A stretch of 64,000 nucleotides of DNA from Stratiolaelaps scimitus (taxonomy: Eukaryota; Arthropoda; Arachnida; Mesostigmata; Laelapidae): NCBI GenBank assembly GCA_019614645.1, contig JABWDB010000004.1, positions 7,378,001-7,442,000 of the forward strand, written 5' to 3'. Shown piece by piece: positions 13,393 through 26,855 of the stretch; the first letter of the stretch is position 1, and each line of letters opens with the position of its first letter. The notes below the pieces were generated by a model that worked only from the letters and a program-made list of their open reading frames with translations, had not been told where the DNA came from and did not search any database. The position numbers were made by a program, and so were the translations under genes.

Positions 13393-14061
13393 GTGTTAAC
13401 AATGAGCACTTTAACACCACTAGAGATGGCGCAGTTTTCTTCGGATCCTCCCTTGATTCGACGCACACTGTGCAGCTTTTGCCTCAATATCTTCGTGTAT
13501 AACTCGTCTGATGAGTATATAACATTCATCTAATCTGAAACCCCCAATATCCTACAGTACTTTTCATCATTTGATGCAAATCAGTCCACACAAGCGTCGA
13601 GCTTCTGAAGCTTCTCGAGCAAATTGGGCCACCACTATTATGTAAACGAAGTACGCAATATTTACGCTGTCTTACTCTAGGAGATGTTATTTGCTCCCAA
13701 GCAAATGCTTGATGAGATCCCACGTCTGTCTTGCAATGCATCCGTTGCATCTAATCAATTTCATTAAGGGACGGTATAAGATTGTAATATAAAAAGGAAT
13801 AAACATCAATGTAGAAATCGGTGATATTTGTGAAAGCAGTCATTGGCTGAATAAAGCTGCACTGTGAATTTAATGACTTGAAAAATGGTAAAAAGCTGCC
13901 GTTCTGGCAAATTGCGTTCTAGTTATGACGTGCAATTTTTAAAGCCTTATGATATTTAGCGTTGATACCATCCACCTCTATGGCAGAAAATGGTCGTTCT
14001 GTACACCGCAAATATCGGGGGAATTCGTTGTGCAGCAGAATAAGGGCGACGGGATGAACGA

Positions 14062-14080
14062 AATATATATATATATATAA
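14062..14080. repeat. (AT)n microsatellite with AACG/CGTT flanks
   Basis: About nine AT units, with AACG on the left and CGTT on the right within five bases. Confidence 0.85.
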
Positions 14081-15117
14081 GCGTTTGCGTAACCCTATTT
14101 GAGTGGCTTTTAACTGTACAAATATAAGGGGCAGGGGCAAACGTGGACTTAGCGTAGAGAGTGGGGCGAGAGTTTACATTTGCGAAAAAAATAAATTCAC
14201 AATTAAAAACAAGTAAGCTAATCGTTGAAACAAAAGAGAAGTGGCGTATGATGTAGTGATGTAGTACAAATGTAAAACGGCGTACGATTAACGATTCGTA
14301 AAGGCTAAAGTAAGGGTGAGAATTGTCCAAAAAGCATGACGTGTTATGCTATATAATGAATAGCCTGATGTGTGATTGACATATAGTGCGGACTGCAGCA
14401 CCATTAAAGGCACCAGTGGCCGTGAACATTTCTACCAAAAAAAAGAGCCAATGCATAAAGATATTCAGATGTTCTTCGTGAACCGAAACACCAGCGATAA
14501 TTGGATCGGTCCTCCATCGAGGTAAGTGGGCTGCAGTTAATGAACAATCTCATTAACAGGCGCTGATTTGGTAGTCGATCGATTAATGAAATATTCTTGA
14601 CGAGCTCCAAGTGTCCGGCTAAGAAACGATGAGGAAACATAACGCCGTTCATGTTCACGATAAATCAATCAGAAATAATAAGCCGGAACAAGCAAATGCA
14701 CTTATCGGATGATACTCTTCTCCTTACAGAAAAATCTCCGACCACGCCCTCTCAGGCCTCTAGGGCGCTCAAGGACACCGAGCGTACCTGCACAGGCGCC
14801 ACCCATCGGCTCTGACTTCTACAAAATGATTGCGCCTGATTGGGGTGCAGGAAGAGGGGAATTGAAAGTCGGCGCGAGGGTCCTACATTGTGTTTTCCAC
14901 TCCGCAATACACCATGAGGGATTCATTACGCACTGCGAGAATTAACTTCCACTCAACCGATGATGATCGTCGCTGATGGCGCTACGGAGGCACATGCTCT
15001 ATGTGTCACCTCGACAACTACCAAAGCATTTTCCCCTTCGTCGGCTTGAGGGCTCGTATCAATGCAGTGCACCTATATCAAACACACAGGTTTATAGTTA
15101 AGTATAAATATGTTCGT

Positions 15118-15152
15118 ATAATATATATGTGTATATATATATATATATATAT
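15118..15152. repeat. (TA)n microsatellite
   Basis: Two TA runs separated by TGTG. Confidence 0.9.
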
Positions 15153-16487
15153 CTAAACACACTAGGCTTGAGTGATAAATGCTTATGATATCGAATGCGT
15201 TCGGAAGATTGCACTTCATCGATTCAACAGGTAAAGCGGTCCACAGGGTCGCGCTGGATGGCTTCGTGATCGATGTACGCAGTGTGGCCATGACTGGCTC
15301 TGTGATCTGATGCCATAGACATGTGCTTTTTTACTCAACACCCCGCACAATACGAATGTTGTCGATTATTTTATCCCACAACAATTATACAAGCGCACTT
15401 CGTTATCGATTTGCGTTCAAAGTGCTGCTCACAAATATTTCGCAATCGCTGCGATAACGATTCAGACGTGCCTATTATATTGTATATTCGTCGTGGTGTC
15501 GCGTGTTGTTCTCAGCATCAACAACCGCCGGCGAGATCGTACATCTACGGCAAGATCAACTAGCCACAATATTAATGGCATCGTCGAGGATGTCGTACGT
15601 CGGTGCCCTCTGCGAGCCCTCTTCGCCGACTCGACCGGACCTCGACCTCATCCGCTTCCCGTGTAGCCTTCAATAAAGAGACCTGCTGGGCGGCCAGCCA
15701 TCAGCGATCCCGATTACTTTTCTCCAGGCACTCCACCGGTTCTTCTATGCCTGAATGTGAGTGCTGTTTGAGAGGCCTGCTGTTTCCACAACACGGATCC
15801 AGCGAAAGCCGCCGTCTGTCTGCCTGTGTGGTGCTGTGGGTCGGCGACTCTCAATATTCACCGAATTGTCCACCGACGGGTGCTGCTGCTGCTGCTACTT
15901 CTACTACCACCACTACGGCCTTGTCAACGGGCGACGTATTTCCCCTCATTGGGTAGGCCGTACAGAGTGTTCACCGACAATGCGGTAACGCAGGCGGCTT
16001 CGTATGAGCCTCGACCGGTCCTACAGCTGCAAGCTACTGGTCTTTACTCGACGGAGGCAAACCCTCCTAGACAATACTTTCTCGAAGAAGCAGGCCAGTG
16101 CCTCTGTGTGCGAAGGCATTGTTATTCTGGCAAATCCGTGTGCGAAATTCGCATTACACAGCTGTAGCAGAAACGTGAACGTTGTGGCAAGAGATTTTTA
16201 ACTTTGTTGTGCACCACACGTAAATACGTACAGCAACAAATTAAACGCAGGTGACCAGACAAGTCTCCGAAAGAAAATTTACTCTGTATATGTGCCAAAT
16301 TTGACGGGCATCTTGATGTGAAATTTGTGTCACATAAACATTTAAAGACGTAAATCAATAAAAATCATATAATAACCAAGTGGGCCCGTCTATCACTCGA
16401 TAGCGCCAAGCAACCTGAACGGTTTAGTCCACACATTATATGCACACAGGACGAGTGTGGTGTAAAGTCGCACATAAGTCAGCGGGA

Positions 16488-16817
16488 TCATTCGTACAAA
16501 GAGCGATTCGTCCAGCGGAAAGGTCCACCCAGCAGGCGGAGGCCGGTAAAAGGCCTAGATAGGCTACTTCTAGGTGAATTTACAATTGCGTCGTTGGCCT
16601 TCGCGACATGAGGACTTGTGGCGGACGCCAACGATACTTTCCTGCTGAAGCTCGTGGAAGGCATTCGGAGCGACGAGACGTGCTGGATAATACTCCCCCC
16701 AAAGATTGTCTCTTTGCGTATAGCGCGAGAACGCTTTATGCATTGTTGGCAGCACGAACGGCAATACAAAGATTGCATAAAAAATATGAAGAACAATAGA
16801 ATGATAGAGGCGATCAT
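16488..16817 (-). CDS. Small ORF with hydrophobic N-terminus and Cys cluster (109 aa)
   Basis: A true ATG at 16817 opens 109 codons beginning with a long hydrophobic run (ASIILLFFIFFM), followed by a CRSCCQQC cluster and a Ser/Arg-rich remainder. The layout resembles a small secreted peptide precursor. Two other frames over the same bases are also open for 60 codons or more, and no splice or promoter signal was identified, so chance is a real possibility. Confidence 0.18.
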   Translation of the reverse strand: MIASIILLFFIFFMQSLYCRSCCQQCIKRSRAIRKETIFGGSIIQHVSSLRMPSTSFSRKVSLASATSPHVAKANDAIVNSPRSSLSRPFTGLRLLGGPFRWTNRSLYE

Positions 16818-18650
16818 TTCGGCCCATTGTTAGGCTACAACATTGTCGAAGAAATGCTAACATCATATATCCACATGTCTCATTGTGTTGCAATGTATGA
16901 GGCAAACGTACGTAACTGCATAGAGAGCACATTGAGCTGGTAGAAAACCATGTGTAGCCTCTATTTGTGCAAGCAGAAGCCACCACCTCATAATCACTTC
17001 TATTCGTTGTATTAATTGTAAGCCAAGTCACAATATGCCAACCTTTAATTTAACCTCACCTTATTCTAATATTCGCTTAAGGCGACAACCTCGCAGGCAA
17101 TAACCCCTACATAAGCCACTGAGGCATTGATTGACGACCATGTGGGATCAATCGCCTTCTTAACGAATGGAATCTCAGAGCGGGACTGCTCTAGCATGCG
17201 TTTAGAAATGCATCGAAAGTTTCCCTTCTACGATAGATGTACAGGAAATGCTTGTGTTTATGCAGATGAATAAGCGGAGTGCTAAAAAAAATTGGCGGAC
17301 GTCGGGGGAGGGGGATAAGGTCGAGGGTAGTGGAAGAAAACGAAGAGGGCCCATATAGAAATAGTCAAGGCCAGCTACGGATCATAGCCGCGTGCCTTGC
17401 CATTGTTGCAGCTGTGGCTTCTTCGTATTATTAAACATTGATGGGAAAGTAGGATGATGCTTCCCGTAAACACTATCGCTCGTCACATCGATCTTCTGTC
17501 CGCCTCGGCCGGAGGAAAGACTCGACGATTAGCGATACAGGCTGGCTTAACTGCTCCCTCTCTCTCTTTCTCTCTCCCTATAACTATGATGCTCATCTTA
17601 TCTAGATCGTCATAGTTAACGAAGCATATATTCATCATCGAACGACTCGACAAAGAAATACAACTAACAGGAAATATATCTTCTGTTGTTATTTGAACCT
17701 ATTCCGAGTTCTTGGAAGCTGTCAAAGTCCGTGTCATAACTTGCCTAAGGATTTAACGATGAGTGAATTGGCTATCTAAATATCTAATTGTTGAAATCAC
17801 AACACGAAAGCACCGGAACAACTCTGATAATCAGACGAAATGTATACATTTTTCAATTTAATAAACGAGATGTGTAAGCAATAAATCAACTGTAGAAGAA
17901 AAAGCTAAATAAACAATATTATATAGCGCGAACTAACAAATAAAACACGTTGCGAAAAATAGCAACTCAACATATGTAGAAATGTTAACAAAAAGCGAAC
18001 ATGAAGGCTATGTGAAACACGGAAAAAAAGTAACCCATAAAACGATCGTCCTAATTAATCTCCACATGTAATTTGCTCATGTGTTGTCCTTTCTCTCTAT
18101 AATATGTATTATTACGGCAACTTGACATGGATTGTCAGTGAACTCCCCGGAACCCAAGGCCACTTACTTTCAGATATGTCTACGTCTGGATTATTTTCTC
18201 GGGGTGAGACCTCTTAGCATCTGCCTCGCCCTATATCCGTGTTGTGTACCCCCGCAGAAAACAGTTGACAGGATAGATATCAAGAATGACTAGATGATGA
18301 ACGTGAACTATTCTCCCTCAGTAGCTCTTTGATGAATCAAGGGAACGTTGGAACGACAGCTCCGGATTAGGCTTTTGCTGCCCACCACGTGGCAGGTATG
18401 TAATTTCGCCAAATTATTATTTGCTGATCGGGTCAGGCTACAGCAGATATAGTAAAGTATAACCTACACTCGCTGTCTTCTTTGTTCTCTGATAAATAGC
18501 TGGTTGAGCTGAGCTTAGATAGACGATTTTGCACCTATTTCCATCTACAGGGGCCTCATCAGTTCAAGAACGGACAAACTCGAATAGTCATTTTCGCCGT
18601 TCCTTCTTATTGATGTGTCCCTCGCAAATTTCCCACGGCTCATTGCGTCT

Positions 18651-18703
18651 CTTTTGACCGTATATATATATATATATATTATATATATACACCGCGTCAA
18701 AAG
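18651..18703. repeat. Inverted repeat CTTTTGAC/GTCAAAAG around a (TA)n array
   Basis: Eight-base arms at 18651-18658 and 18696-18703 enclose (TA)n, with short unpaired CG-containing spacers. It has the same architecture as the hairpins at 33796 and 61847. Confidence 0.8.
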
Positions 18704-20167
18704 GATAGCCCTCTTAGCGTTTGTCGAAAACAACTGAGTTCTAACATAGTTCTCTGGCAATATTTTTACAAATTTTGTAGTTTGCCGAGGCTGACACCGT
18801 AAGAGACAGGCCCCCTTTTTCTCTGTGCCGACGTTGTCCCGACGTAACTATCGTTACCGTTCTACCTGTATTTCGCTGCTATTAATGCACCGTTTTACAT
18901 CTGTATACGTGCGTTGTGTGTGTGTGTGTGTATATCACATATGCGACGGAATGCATTAAATATGACAACGGTGCGGTGTTAAGTCGGTCGACAGTTGCTT
19001 TGAATGGTGTCTGTTAGAGGTTAGACGGCACGTGTTACGTCTGCGAGGAGCGGGAACAGCACATTTTAGATATCTGTATGCGCCGCTAACGCAGTCGGAA
19101 GGCGCATCACTGTAGATGACATTATTCTAATGAAAATATATGTACCATACGCAAGTGTCTCTCCTATGCGAGTAGGCTCACGTTTACTGTGATATGCCTA
19201 TGAGGAGACAGCGACATGCGGGCGATAAGGCCGGGTGTCGACAGCTGCGAATGTGTCACTGTAGTTTCAAGCCCGACCTCCGGGTTGGCTGGGAGGGACC
19301 TATAAAGTGAAGTTTTCTCTTTCTTCGTCCGGCGCGCATTCACGGCGTGCTGTTCGAACAAATATGTACATGGTTGAAAAACAGCAGAGGGTTATTCCGG
19401 GCTCACCAAGCTGGTCTGCGTTCAGAATAACGCGCTGCTGCTGCACAGCTCAGACAAACCACCCCGTTCGGTATTAAGTCGACAGGTGCAGTACTTCTCT
19501 TTCGGGCCGCGAAAGAAAAGGTTGGTGTATTTGAAAATTACCCTTAAACAAATTGGTCTTCGAGGCAGCTCTCTCAGCTTTGCGTGGCGAATTCTTGCGT
19601 TACCAGGAGCCGGCCAACGACCTTGGCTCTAATACCGACCACTGCGGGGTCTCCCTCACTGGATCTAATATATGATCCGTTTCCGCATTTTTCATCTCTA
19701 TTCAGATTAGGGCTTTATAGCTCAAAATATCTTCTAACTCGTGTTTCCCACATCTCGCCATCGTTGGACCGGAATTGCTCCTGAATTTAGGTTCGAGGTC
19801 AGTGACCGTCTCGGGTTACGCTGAACCACGCTGAGCACGATACCTCAAACCATTAGCCGGTTTGTAGACCTGACTGCAGAATGCCGAGGAGGGCATCAAT
19901 AGCAAGCTATTTTTCTGTATCGATAGATACAAGAGGACTAATTTTGATTGGTGAAGTCCAATTTACTCCTCGGGTGCACATGATTTTATGATTTTTCAAT
20001 TACTACGCTTGGTGGAGTGAAGACGAGGAGATTTCAACTTTGTCGAAAACATGAGATATATCAACAGGAGCGAGACACATCTATAACTCAAAATGCTTAT
20101 TTCCGTCCAGACGCGACTTCTGGGTGCAACAGCTCTACGATGCTAACACAACTTGACAAGCTAATAA

Positions 20168-20776
20168 ATGTCCAGACACATGGGAGCGCCTATTGCGAGA
20201 GGGCAATATCTACTAACATGTACGCCATATACAGGGCAGTCTTTCTACACACGACACACGATGCTTAATGACACGCTCGTGAGGGCCCTCCACTCCGCCG
20301 GTATTCCTTGCACAAGGGAGCCACAGGGCCTCGACACCTCTGACGGCCGCCGCCCTGACGGCCTCACCCTTGTCCCCTTCCATCGAGGGCAGCACCTGGT
20401 TTGGGACGGCACTGTGGTGGACACTCTAGCACCCTCTTATGTCAACCACTGTGCAACCATCCCCGGTTACGCAGTAGCGCGTGCGGAACGGGCAAAGCTA
20501 AGGAAGTACGCCGCTCTCCAAGCAACCCACCTGTTTTCCCCCCTTGCCTTTGAGACCTTGGGCGGGCACGGCCCTCTCACTGCGAACTTCCTCGAGGGGG
20601 TCTACCATAGGCTGATCCGCGCCACCGGGGACAAGCGCGCTGGCTCTTTCCTCCTGCAGCGGCTGTCCCTCGCCGTGCAGAGAGGCAATGCCATCGCCTT
20701 CCTCGGAACATTGTCGTCCTCACCCCCCCCCCCCCATAATCCCTAGAAATCCCGCCCTACTGTATGTTTGAATAAA
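20168..20776 (+). mobile_element. Decayed 3' end of a non-LTR retrotransposon (C-terminal endonuclease-like domain)
   Basis: The frame 20168-20746 (192 codons) resembles the C-terminal part of a retrotransposon ORF family widespread in arthropods and other invertebrates. Landmarks: a degraded zinc-finger-like Cys at residue 18, RHTMLND at 29-35, RPDG at 62-65, VWDGTVVD at 78-85, KLRKY at 110-114 and QRLSLAVQRGNA at 164-175. RPD, the downstream Asp and K..KY match the layout of the restriction-like (PD-D/E-XK) nuclease of R2-type elements; the nuclease role is inferred. No reverse transcriptase lies upstream, so the copy is 5'-truncated or broken. A C-run at 20724-20736 precedes the stop and AATAAA follows at 20771. 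The frame is still open, so insertion may be fairly recent. Confidence 0.82.
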
Positions 20777-20955
20777 TTGTTCATCCAATTGATATTTCCA
20801 CATAACTACAACGTCTATGCGGGCCATCATCCCAGACGTTCGCGAGCCGTAGGCAACGAAAAGTATCATCCATGACAACACTCTCAGTGAAATACGGTAT
20901 TGAGCCGTCTCGTCTAGGTGTCAGCATTCACGTACTCAGCGAAGGGGAGAAGATA

Positions 20956-21002
20956 GTTATATATATAGTTATATATATATATATATATATTTATATCATA
21001 TA
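20956..21002. repeat. Interrupted (TA)n microsatellite
   Basis: TA runs separated by AGTT and TTTA, just downstream of the retrotransposon end. Confidence 0.9.
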
Positions 21003-21609
21003 GTTGGCTACACTGCGCACACAGTATTAGTGGTACAATTTGCATTATTGCTTTTCGATAGGGTCATAATCCGGGTTCGAGTTGTCGGGACGAAAATGGC
21101 TCAGCAAGATATTCCCGTAGTGCCCAGTAACAATTCGAAAGATCTTCGGAGAGATATTGAAAGAGACACGAGGGTGACGACTTGCCCTATGCTAAATCGA
21201 ACACATTCGGTCATATTGCTCTGAGGAGCCGTCGGGAGCCGAGGTTCGCAACGGTCCGCTCTGTGACGGGTGTCCAACGAAACGAAATTGCAGAGCAGGG
21301 CTCCGATTGAACATCGAAACCTCCCCAAGCATCGCAATCTACTCGTATCTTCCGCCCTGGCTCTACGTCCTTGAACTAACATTTGTTTCACCATAGAGGA
21401 AAGTTGCGTCAGAAACAGCAGGTAAGCCGAAATCTCAAGTTGAAGTGCCAAACCTGAGCCGGCAATAGCGCGCTATCGTCTGTTCGGCGCTTTATCACGT
21501 CGAGAACAACGGTCGATCACCGCTTTGTGCCGCGAAGAGAAACTTCGAAGAGTACTTCGCGTCGTACATTGTCCAAAAGTGATTTGGTTCTTGATAGGTG
21601 ATTATTAGT

Positions 21610-21645
21610 ATTATATATATATATATTATATATATTATTAATGAC
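21610..21645. repeat. Interrupted (TA)n microsatellite
   Basis: Two TA runs joined by a TTA step; nearly self-complementary. Confidence 0.9.
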
Positions 21646-23119
21646 TAGATTATATGCTATGATTATTCTTGTGTATATTAAGATAAGTATTGTATCGTTT
21701 GGCATCTGCTCATATTTAGTACCAGTGGATAAACAGCCCATCCTCAGAGATTTGTACTCTGTTCTCAATGACTATTAGTCATTAAGACTTTTTGGGTGAC
21801 AACATCGGCGTGCACTTTGCCACTCCCAATATGTCACTTGTTACACGCTTGAATCTCTCTGTTGTCATTGCTCACAGTTGTCGTACAGGGCAGACCGGAT
21901 AAATCAACAACGATATTCTAATATCTGTAGCCACAGATCAAGCTGAACTGTTACAGATGTTATGGTATCAAAGGTGTTATGTACGTAGGTTCATCATAGC
22001 TTAGCTGTCGCATATATCGTTCTACCGATTTTGGTGGATACACACTCTAAATAGACCGGATTTTCAACTATGTATATGTATTTTTTAAATTACCTTTTAT
22101 CGGCTTGTTTGACTTCGATTTGCTTTATACGGAGTGCCTAGTACACTATTGGGGTCGCCGTCTTGCTACGGGAAGTAGTGTTAACCACAATAGATGGGCA
22201 ACTATTATCAAAATTGCCGTTTTGGGGCCCTCAAGTGTTCTAAACCTGTATTTGCTCATCCTGATCTGGCAGGCAGAGGTCGTCGGGCAATCCTAAACAA
22301 GGATTCGAACGCTCTCAAGGAGCGCGAAATTTAATGAGAAACGGCTACTTGTGTTACCCGCTGTTGCGTTACGTGACATTTCGGGCAGACTAATAACTCG
22401 TCTAATCTGACTCAAGAAGGGAAAACGCGCACTTGGTTGCCACTCGTTGGAACACCAATAGGCAAGAGTGGAACAGAAGACTGGAACTGTTAGGCTGAAT
22501 TTCACAAAAATGTTTACTTTGATCATAACAAAAACACCGGCCAGCCGGTTCCACCCTGGCCATCCTGCATCAACAGCGATTTGACAAACAGCAACCATCT
22601 GCCTGTTCACCCGGCGCATTTGTACGTTTCGAGGCTAGAACTCGATGCCGACGGCGGCATTTACCTTGTGCGACGGCACCGACATGCTACTGACTTTCTC
22701 TCTTACAAACAGAGAGATAGCTGCCACCTTCATCCCCAGCTTGTTGTTCTATTATTGCCTAACAGCTCGTTTGACGCAGAGTAACCCATGTGGGGATCAC
22801 TAGTGGTGGTGGTGCGGCCGTGGCCTTTGGCGCCCCAAGCAGAAGAGTCAGGCATTGGGGAGCGGCACGAGCGTCCTGCACGCTCCATTTTCACTCCCTA
22901 AGGAGACAGAGACATAGAGTAGGTTTGCCCATCGTCGAAGGGAATTGAGGTCGCTAGCGGCGGCCTTCCGACAGTTCCTGCTGCTGTTCCTTCCGCCTGT
23001 CGCGATGTTCGGTCTACCGAGTACGGCCGCGGTAACGTTACGAACTTACTGACTCACTGAAGGCGGAAAATGCGGAGTCGTGATGCTTGTGTTCTGCTTG
23101 ACGTTTGCTTGCACGACAA

Positions 23120-23380
23120 CATGCGGCAAGTAGCAGCTGCTGCTGCGTTTGCCACAGCTGTTTTGTTTGGGGTCAGGTAGTCCAGGGCCCACTCGCTGTC
23201 GCTCTCTCTCTCTCTGTTTTCCCCTCTCTCTCTCTCTCTCCCCGACTCCTTGCCCCTACCAGCATTGGTAGGCACTCGTCGATCAGTCGAGAGACGCCAC
23301 CGACGAGCAGGAGGGTCGTCGAGAGGAATCGCCTCGAGAACCAAGAGGAAGAGGAACCGGAACATTCGGCCTGCGGGCAG
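23120..23380 (+). other. Possible 5' exon ending at a strong splice donor
   Basis: In a GC-rich block, GCAG|GTAAGC at 23381 is a near-consensus donor. An ATG at 23120 starts an Ala-rich hydrophobic stretch but meets TAG after 19 codons. The longer frame reaching the donor has no ATG. A non-coding 5' UTR exon is the simplest reading. Confidence 0.2.
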
Positions 23381-25683
23381 GTAAGCTGGGTCACGTACGA
23401 GTTTGCTTCTTGGCCGCCAAGGAACATTTGCCGAATTATGTTGGCCGTCCTTGGGTCGCTTGTGTATGACTTATTCGGCTGATGGTTGGCTATAGACATC
23501 GGTATACGCATCGGTGCGTCGCATGAAATGCGGCCTGATGGGTAACGGACTGATGGACAGATAGACGAAAGAGTGTCGTGGCTCGTGTGCTCATACGAAG
23601 AGAGCATTGTACGTGGCGCATTGTTATAGACAGGCGTGTTATTGTGACCAGTAGCGGTTGCGTATCGCGTGCGGTTTCCTCTCCAACGGAGAAGTGGAGC
23701 CACGACGCTTAAAGGATGGTGTGATGGCTGTATCGTATAACCATATAGGTGTATTATCTTAAAAACTAGACGGAGTAGGATATACGCTCACTCCACAAAA
23801 GCGCTATATGTAATGTCATTGTATTTGTTAATAGAACGTGTTTTCAGATCTGATAGCTTGACATTGATGCTTGGCATCACGAAATATAAGTGAACAGAGA
23901 TGGCGAATAATGAACGAAAATGACCATGATGAATTAGTTCCTGAACTAATGAATTAATGATGAAATTAATTCCACGTACACGCCTCACAACGTTCATAAG
24001 ATGACATGAATCCAGTTTGGATACCCAACAGATAGGGGGTCCAGGTGTGAGCCTAAAAGGGGTGCAAGTATCACCGCTATGCCGGAGTAGGTGCCGAGAA
24101 CATTACATGGGCGTGGTAGCTTTGTGATATTCATGCTCTGCTCGCCTGGCCGTGAACCTGTTCTTGGCCACTCCGGTCGCCAAAAAGACCAGTGGAGCCG
24201 CTTGACTCGTCCCGCGAGAGCGTGAGTACCGGAAACTCCCGATACTTCTATTTAGACTAGGTTATGTAGATTAGACCTCAGTGATTAGTTCCAGAGGTCG
24301 GCAGAGCCAAAAACCACAGCTTCACTGGTCCGCTCGAGTACCGTCTATTGATTGGGTCGATATTCTCAATTCGTACCAACATGGGAAATTATGTAAAAGA
24401 CGACATCTGTTGAAGGCTGTGATGTCAACAGTGGTTAAGATTCCCCGGAAATGAAAAGCACATGGGAATGGGATAATTACTGCATCGTGATGAGTCGAAC
24501 AAGGAAATGGAGTAATTTCATCAGGATAATTAAGTGCCATCAGCTACGTAACTCTAATTAGTGGAACAATACACTCGAATGGGTAAAGCAGGATAATAGA
24601 GATGACGGCAGTGAGGCAACTGGACGGTAATATGCCACTAATACAGTTAACTGAAATAGCGTCAGAAGCAACTGCAACGAAACAGCAATGATAGATACCT
24701 GCAACAGAGTAAAGAGATTAGTGCAGCAGAGTCACATAATCATGCATTTACGTGTATGACAATTTGCGCTGGTGCGCACAACACCCCCTATTGCAGAATC
24801 TCGCTTTTCTATGCGTATTCAGAACATTCAATGACGTCTACCGAAGGTCACGATGTAACACGAAGGTCTATTGCAATGAAATGTAGATATAGCTATCTCT
24901 ATCATATCTACCATGCAATCGATTCAGCTGAGGCGAATTTTTTATTCAAAAGTAAGGGCTTCACGGAGATAACCTTAACTTCAATGAGAGACAATATGCT
25001 TGTCTGAACAGAGTAAGTATAAGTAAACCTCGTCGAATGTCTTCCCCGCGGTAATTTACCTTTTTCAAATGAGACCTTCCTTGTGGGACTCCCCACCGGC
25101 TCTCAGTGCCCTGCCGATGAACGGGTGCTTTTGTCCTCTGAGAAACAGTCCCTTGGTCGGCAACGTCGGCAACCGGGAGGTTAGGTTGTATAGTGATAGA
25201 CGAATCGTGTGTGGCGAGCCGCCCGCAGACAGGTAATTAGTTCTCAGGTTTTGTCAATAATGCTGATGATGTCGTCTCGCGGTACTGACCCGAGTTATTG
25301 CACGGCGAGTGGTTTTCTGCTCGTCAGTAAAAATACGAACCCCGGCCGTTGTTTTGACCTACCATTGAAATGCGGGCTGGGTGAGCGGCAAAAATCGACA
25401 TTTATCTGCCTCAGCCATATTTTTCGAAATTAATTCATGCTTTCGACCGACGCAGATGAAGATGAAGACCAATGTAACGGGCCAATGGGTAAGTATGAAG
25501 CGATCACCCATCTCGTCATGTTAACCTCGAGACTGTTTTCCATACGAGTTATCAAATTGACCAGAGACAACTCAGCTTGTCTCAACGCGCCTCGTCCGCA
25601 AGTTTTCGCAAGGCAAGTGGCAGCGTGCCATTTAAAGTTTTAAGTTTAGGTTCGTATAGGATATCGACGCACGAAATGATCCA

Positions 25684-25730
25684 GCAGCAACAACAGCAAC
25701 AACAACAATAAGAGCAACAACAATAGATAT
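25684..25730. repeat. CAG/CAA triplet array
   Basis: Mixed CAG and CAA triplets run here; a second, purer CAA array lies at 25975-25994. Neither sits in a convincing coding frame. Confidence 0.85.
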
Positions 25731-26724
25731 TTTTCGACGTTTGGGTCAAACTCTTCGCGTTCATTATCGCGATGCCTCTAACGTTAATTGTTGCATGCCA
25801 GAAGAATATTGAAAAACGTAAGCAATATATATCGTTGGGGGGATGATGTATTAAGGTGTACGGAATATCCACATTACTCTCGAAATTCCTCGGTACCGAG
25901 CGGCTGTCATAGAAAGAACATGGCGTTTCGGTATGCCTATTTATACGCGTTGAATATCATATTAAATAACCAAAACAACAACAACAACAACAACGTTCCA
26001 AATATTTGCGATTGTCGTTGGTGAAACCCGCCAGCACCACACGCGTCTTGACTTCGAAATGCTGGAGACAACTCGTGCCGTGGCGTGCCGAGGTCATAAT
26101 ACTAGCTTACTTGGTTTAGGTTGTCGACTTATCTTTCACGCTCTGTTGGAAATGTGTTGCAGTAATTGCGCTGCCGTCTGATTAAGGCTAAGGCCTTAAG
26201 GTGGGCACATGTCGAATTTTCATAGAGTTTGAAGACAAGATCAAATATTATATTTATTCAGATAAAATTGTTTTTATGAAGTATTACTAATTAGTTGAAC
26301 CCTTCGTTCTCCCAGAGGCGAATAGATGTAGATCATTCGATAATATGAAAGATTGATTTTAAGGGTGATTGTCGAGATCTTTCTTTGGATATAACCTTAC
26401 AAATTGTTGTTTAAAACACGAACGTTCTACTACATAGCGTCATTTTTCACCGGGTGCTCATTGCCTAATCCTTAGCAGTTCCACCAGTTATTGTCGGTAT
26501 CCTGGATGGATTGCAGTTTGAGAGATCGGAAACTGCCTTTTGCGAAGAGATACCATTTTTTTCAACGCCTGACAAAAGAAAACTTAAGCTCCGGGATATT
26601 TTAGCATCCATTTTGGCTCGTCATATTCATCGGCGAATCAGCTTTCTGCCGCAGTTTACGCCTCTTCAAATCTGCTGAGCAGGTTTTCAGAGCGCACATA
26701 TTTTTTGGTCGCATATATATATAT

Positions 26725-26806
26725 CGGGGAAGCAATTTTTCTGGGGCAAACATTTAGCGTCCACGCGCACTGCTTTCAGCATTGCTTCATAAGGCGGACA
26801 CGCACA
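26725..26806 (-). mobile_element. SINE-like element, family 2, copy B
   Basis: The reverse complement of 26769-26798 matches 33009-33038 at 29 of 30 positions (core TCCGCCTTATGAAGCAATG). Two further shared blocks, TAAATGTT and CCCAGAAAA, follow in the same order. The tRNA-like head is missing and a (TA)n array abuts the 5' side at 26810. Confidence 0.6.
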
Positions 26807-26808
26807 AG

Positions 26809-26809
<1 letters not shown>

Positions 26810-26851
<42 letters not shown>
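26810..26851. repeat. (AT)n microsatellite
   Basis: About 20 AT units abut the family 2 SINE-like fragment. Short AAGAA/TTCTT arms flank it. Confidence 0.95.

Positions 26852-26855
<4 letters not shown>

Larger units (their letters stand above)
8901..20160. other. Mostly non-coding sequence with microsatellites
   Basis: Apart from the weak ORFs at 10311 and 16488 and the listed repeats, I see no gene. A GC-richer stretch at 15540-16170 has three overlapping open frames and a GCT run at 15882-15896. Confidence 0.5.
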
